From contig CM053336.1 in the NCBI GenBank assembly GCA_028583605.1, forward strand, positions 28,440,312 to 28,504,311: DNA of 64,000 nt, in the 5' to 3' direction. A program made the translations under genes and the position numbers. The notes below the pieces were generated by a model that worked only from the letters and a program-made list of their open reading frames with translations, had not been told where the DNA came from and ran no database searches. Positions within the stretch are counted from its first letter, which is position 1. Every line of letters begins with the position of its first letter. Below, one piece after another: positions 63,561-64,000 of this stretch. The DNA is from Dastarcus helophoroides. Its lineage: Eukaryota; Arthropoda; Insecta; Coleoptera; Bothrideridae.

Positions 63561-63737
63561 GCGAGAATAGCGGTTTTCTTGATTTCTAGATGCAGTCCAT
63601 ATAACCGGTTTTATCAATTGCAAGTTGTTCTGGTCTTTGGTTCCCACTCAGAGGTTTAACATCGTATTACATTTCCCACATGCAGTATGCGGTGTCCAGT
63701 TTGCAATTCGTAATTCTAATACCGAAACAAAATAATT

Positions 63738-63830
63738 ATTATTATTTCCGAAATATTTCTGTTTTCCCCAAATCTCCAGTTCGGTCTTGAAACTTTTTTT
63801 TTAAAGAGAATAAACCGAAATTCGATTTCG
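63738..63830. repeat. Dispersed repeat, second copy
   Basis: The sequence CCGAAATATTTCTGTTTTCC and the following AAATCTCCAGTTCGGTCTTG resemble 57232-57350. It is non-coding and possibly a subterminal part of a non-autonomous element. Confidence 0.5.
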
Positions 63831-64000
63831 GCCGAAAATCTAGTAGAGTTAATTAAATACTTATCTTCGTATTTTGTGCGGATCTCCCCTTTCCTTTCTT
63901 TTCCTTATAAAATTAAAATAACCGGATATTTTTTATTTTGATCAAACTTCGTGGAAAAACAAATAAAACCGCTAATACACAAACTAGCTCTTTTCTTTTA

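Noticed and set aside
1..64000. CRISPR array, rRNA, tRNA or bacterial-style operon
   Set aside because: No regularly spaced short repeats, no recognisable rRNA core or tRNA T-loop, and coding sequences are all eukaryotic transposon or viral-relic types.

Overview
The window is AT-rich eukaryotic DNA, almost certainly from an insect or closely related arthropod. Nearly every recognisable coding stretch belongs to a transposable element or an integrated viral fragment. The families present are typical of insect genomes: mariner, Tc1, Tigger/pogo, piggyBac, hAT, PIF/Harbinger, a THAP-type P element, Transib, Polinton, BEL/Pao, Ty3/Gypsy, Ty1/Copia, Penelope and non-LTR elements. I see no bacterial operons, no CRISPR array, no rRNA or tRNA gene, and no intact ordinary host gene. 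Order or species cannot be fixed from the sequence. Most elements lie on the minus strand and are broken by stops and frameshifts. The exceptions that look young are the Tigger element (6785-9198) and the Copia element (57362-61185).

Layout. 0-3.9 kb: a Copia LTR fragment, then a long degenerate AT-rich repeat. 3.9-12.2 kb: hAT and Tc1 debris, a broken matrix-metalloproteinase-like gene, then a three-level nest in which an intact Tigger sits in one arm of a long palindromic element, which sits at a TA in the last codons of a mariner transposase. 12.4-16 kb: Gypsy integrase and leader remnants next to a viral glycoprotein-like relic. 16.5-18.4 kb: THAP/P-element pseudogene. 19.9-22.7 kb: LTR-like repeat, Jockey-type reverse transcriptase, hAT. 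23.5-26.9 kb: a second viral relic holding a glycoprotein followed by a nucleoprotein-like gene. 26.9-27.7 kb: BEL/Pao end. 28.1-31.6 kb: Polinton-type DNA polymerase B. 31.6-35.1 kb: truncated transposase, unknown ORFs, second LTR-like copy. 36.6-39.4 kb: Harbinger, piggyBac, hAT and mariner fragments. 39.4-41 kb: rhabdovirus-like nucleoprotein relic joined to a Gypsy gag leader and LTR. 41-43.4 kb: pogo element encoding a C-terminal PHD-like finger. 44-47.8 kb: Harbinger, pogo, Penelope and hAT fragments. 48-51.6 kb: a Transib gene split by a 3'-truncated R2-like LINE that is flanked by two 338-bp direct copies. 53-57 kb: Harbinger, hAT and a 2-kb piggyBac with both ends. 57.4-61.2 kb: Copia element with near-identical LTRs and a 5-bp target duplication. 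61.2-64 kb: Penelope-like terminus and a further piggyBac.

The most interesting theme is the set of three negative-strand RNA virus relics (13.7-16 kb, 23.5-26.9 kb, 39.4-40.4 kb). Each lies against a fragment resembling the same Gypsy leader/gag start. The simplest inference is capture of viral RNA by a Gypsy reverse transcriptase through template switching, but this is not proven here. Family assignments come from motif recognition by eye, and no database search was run.
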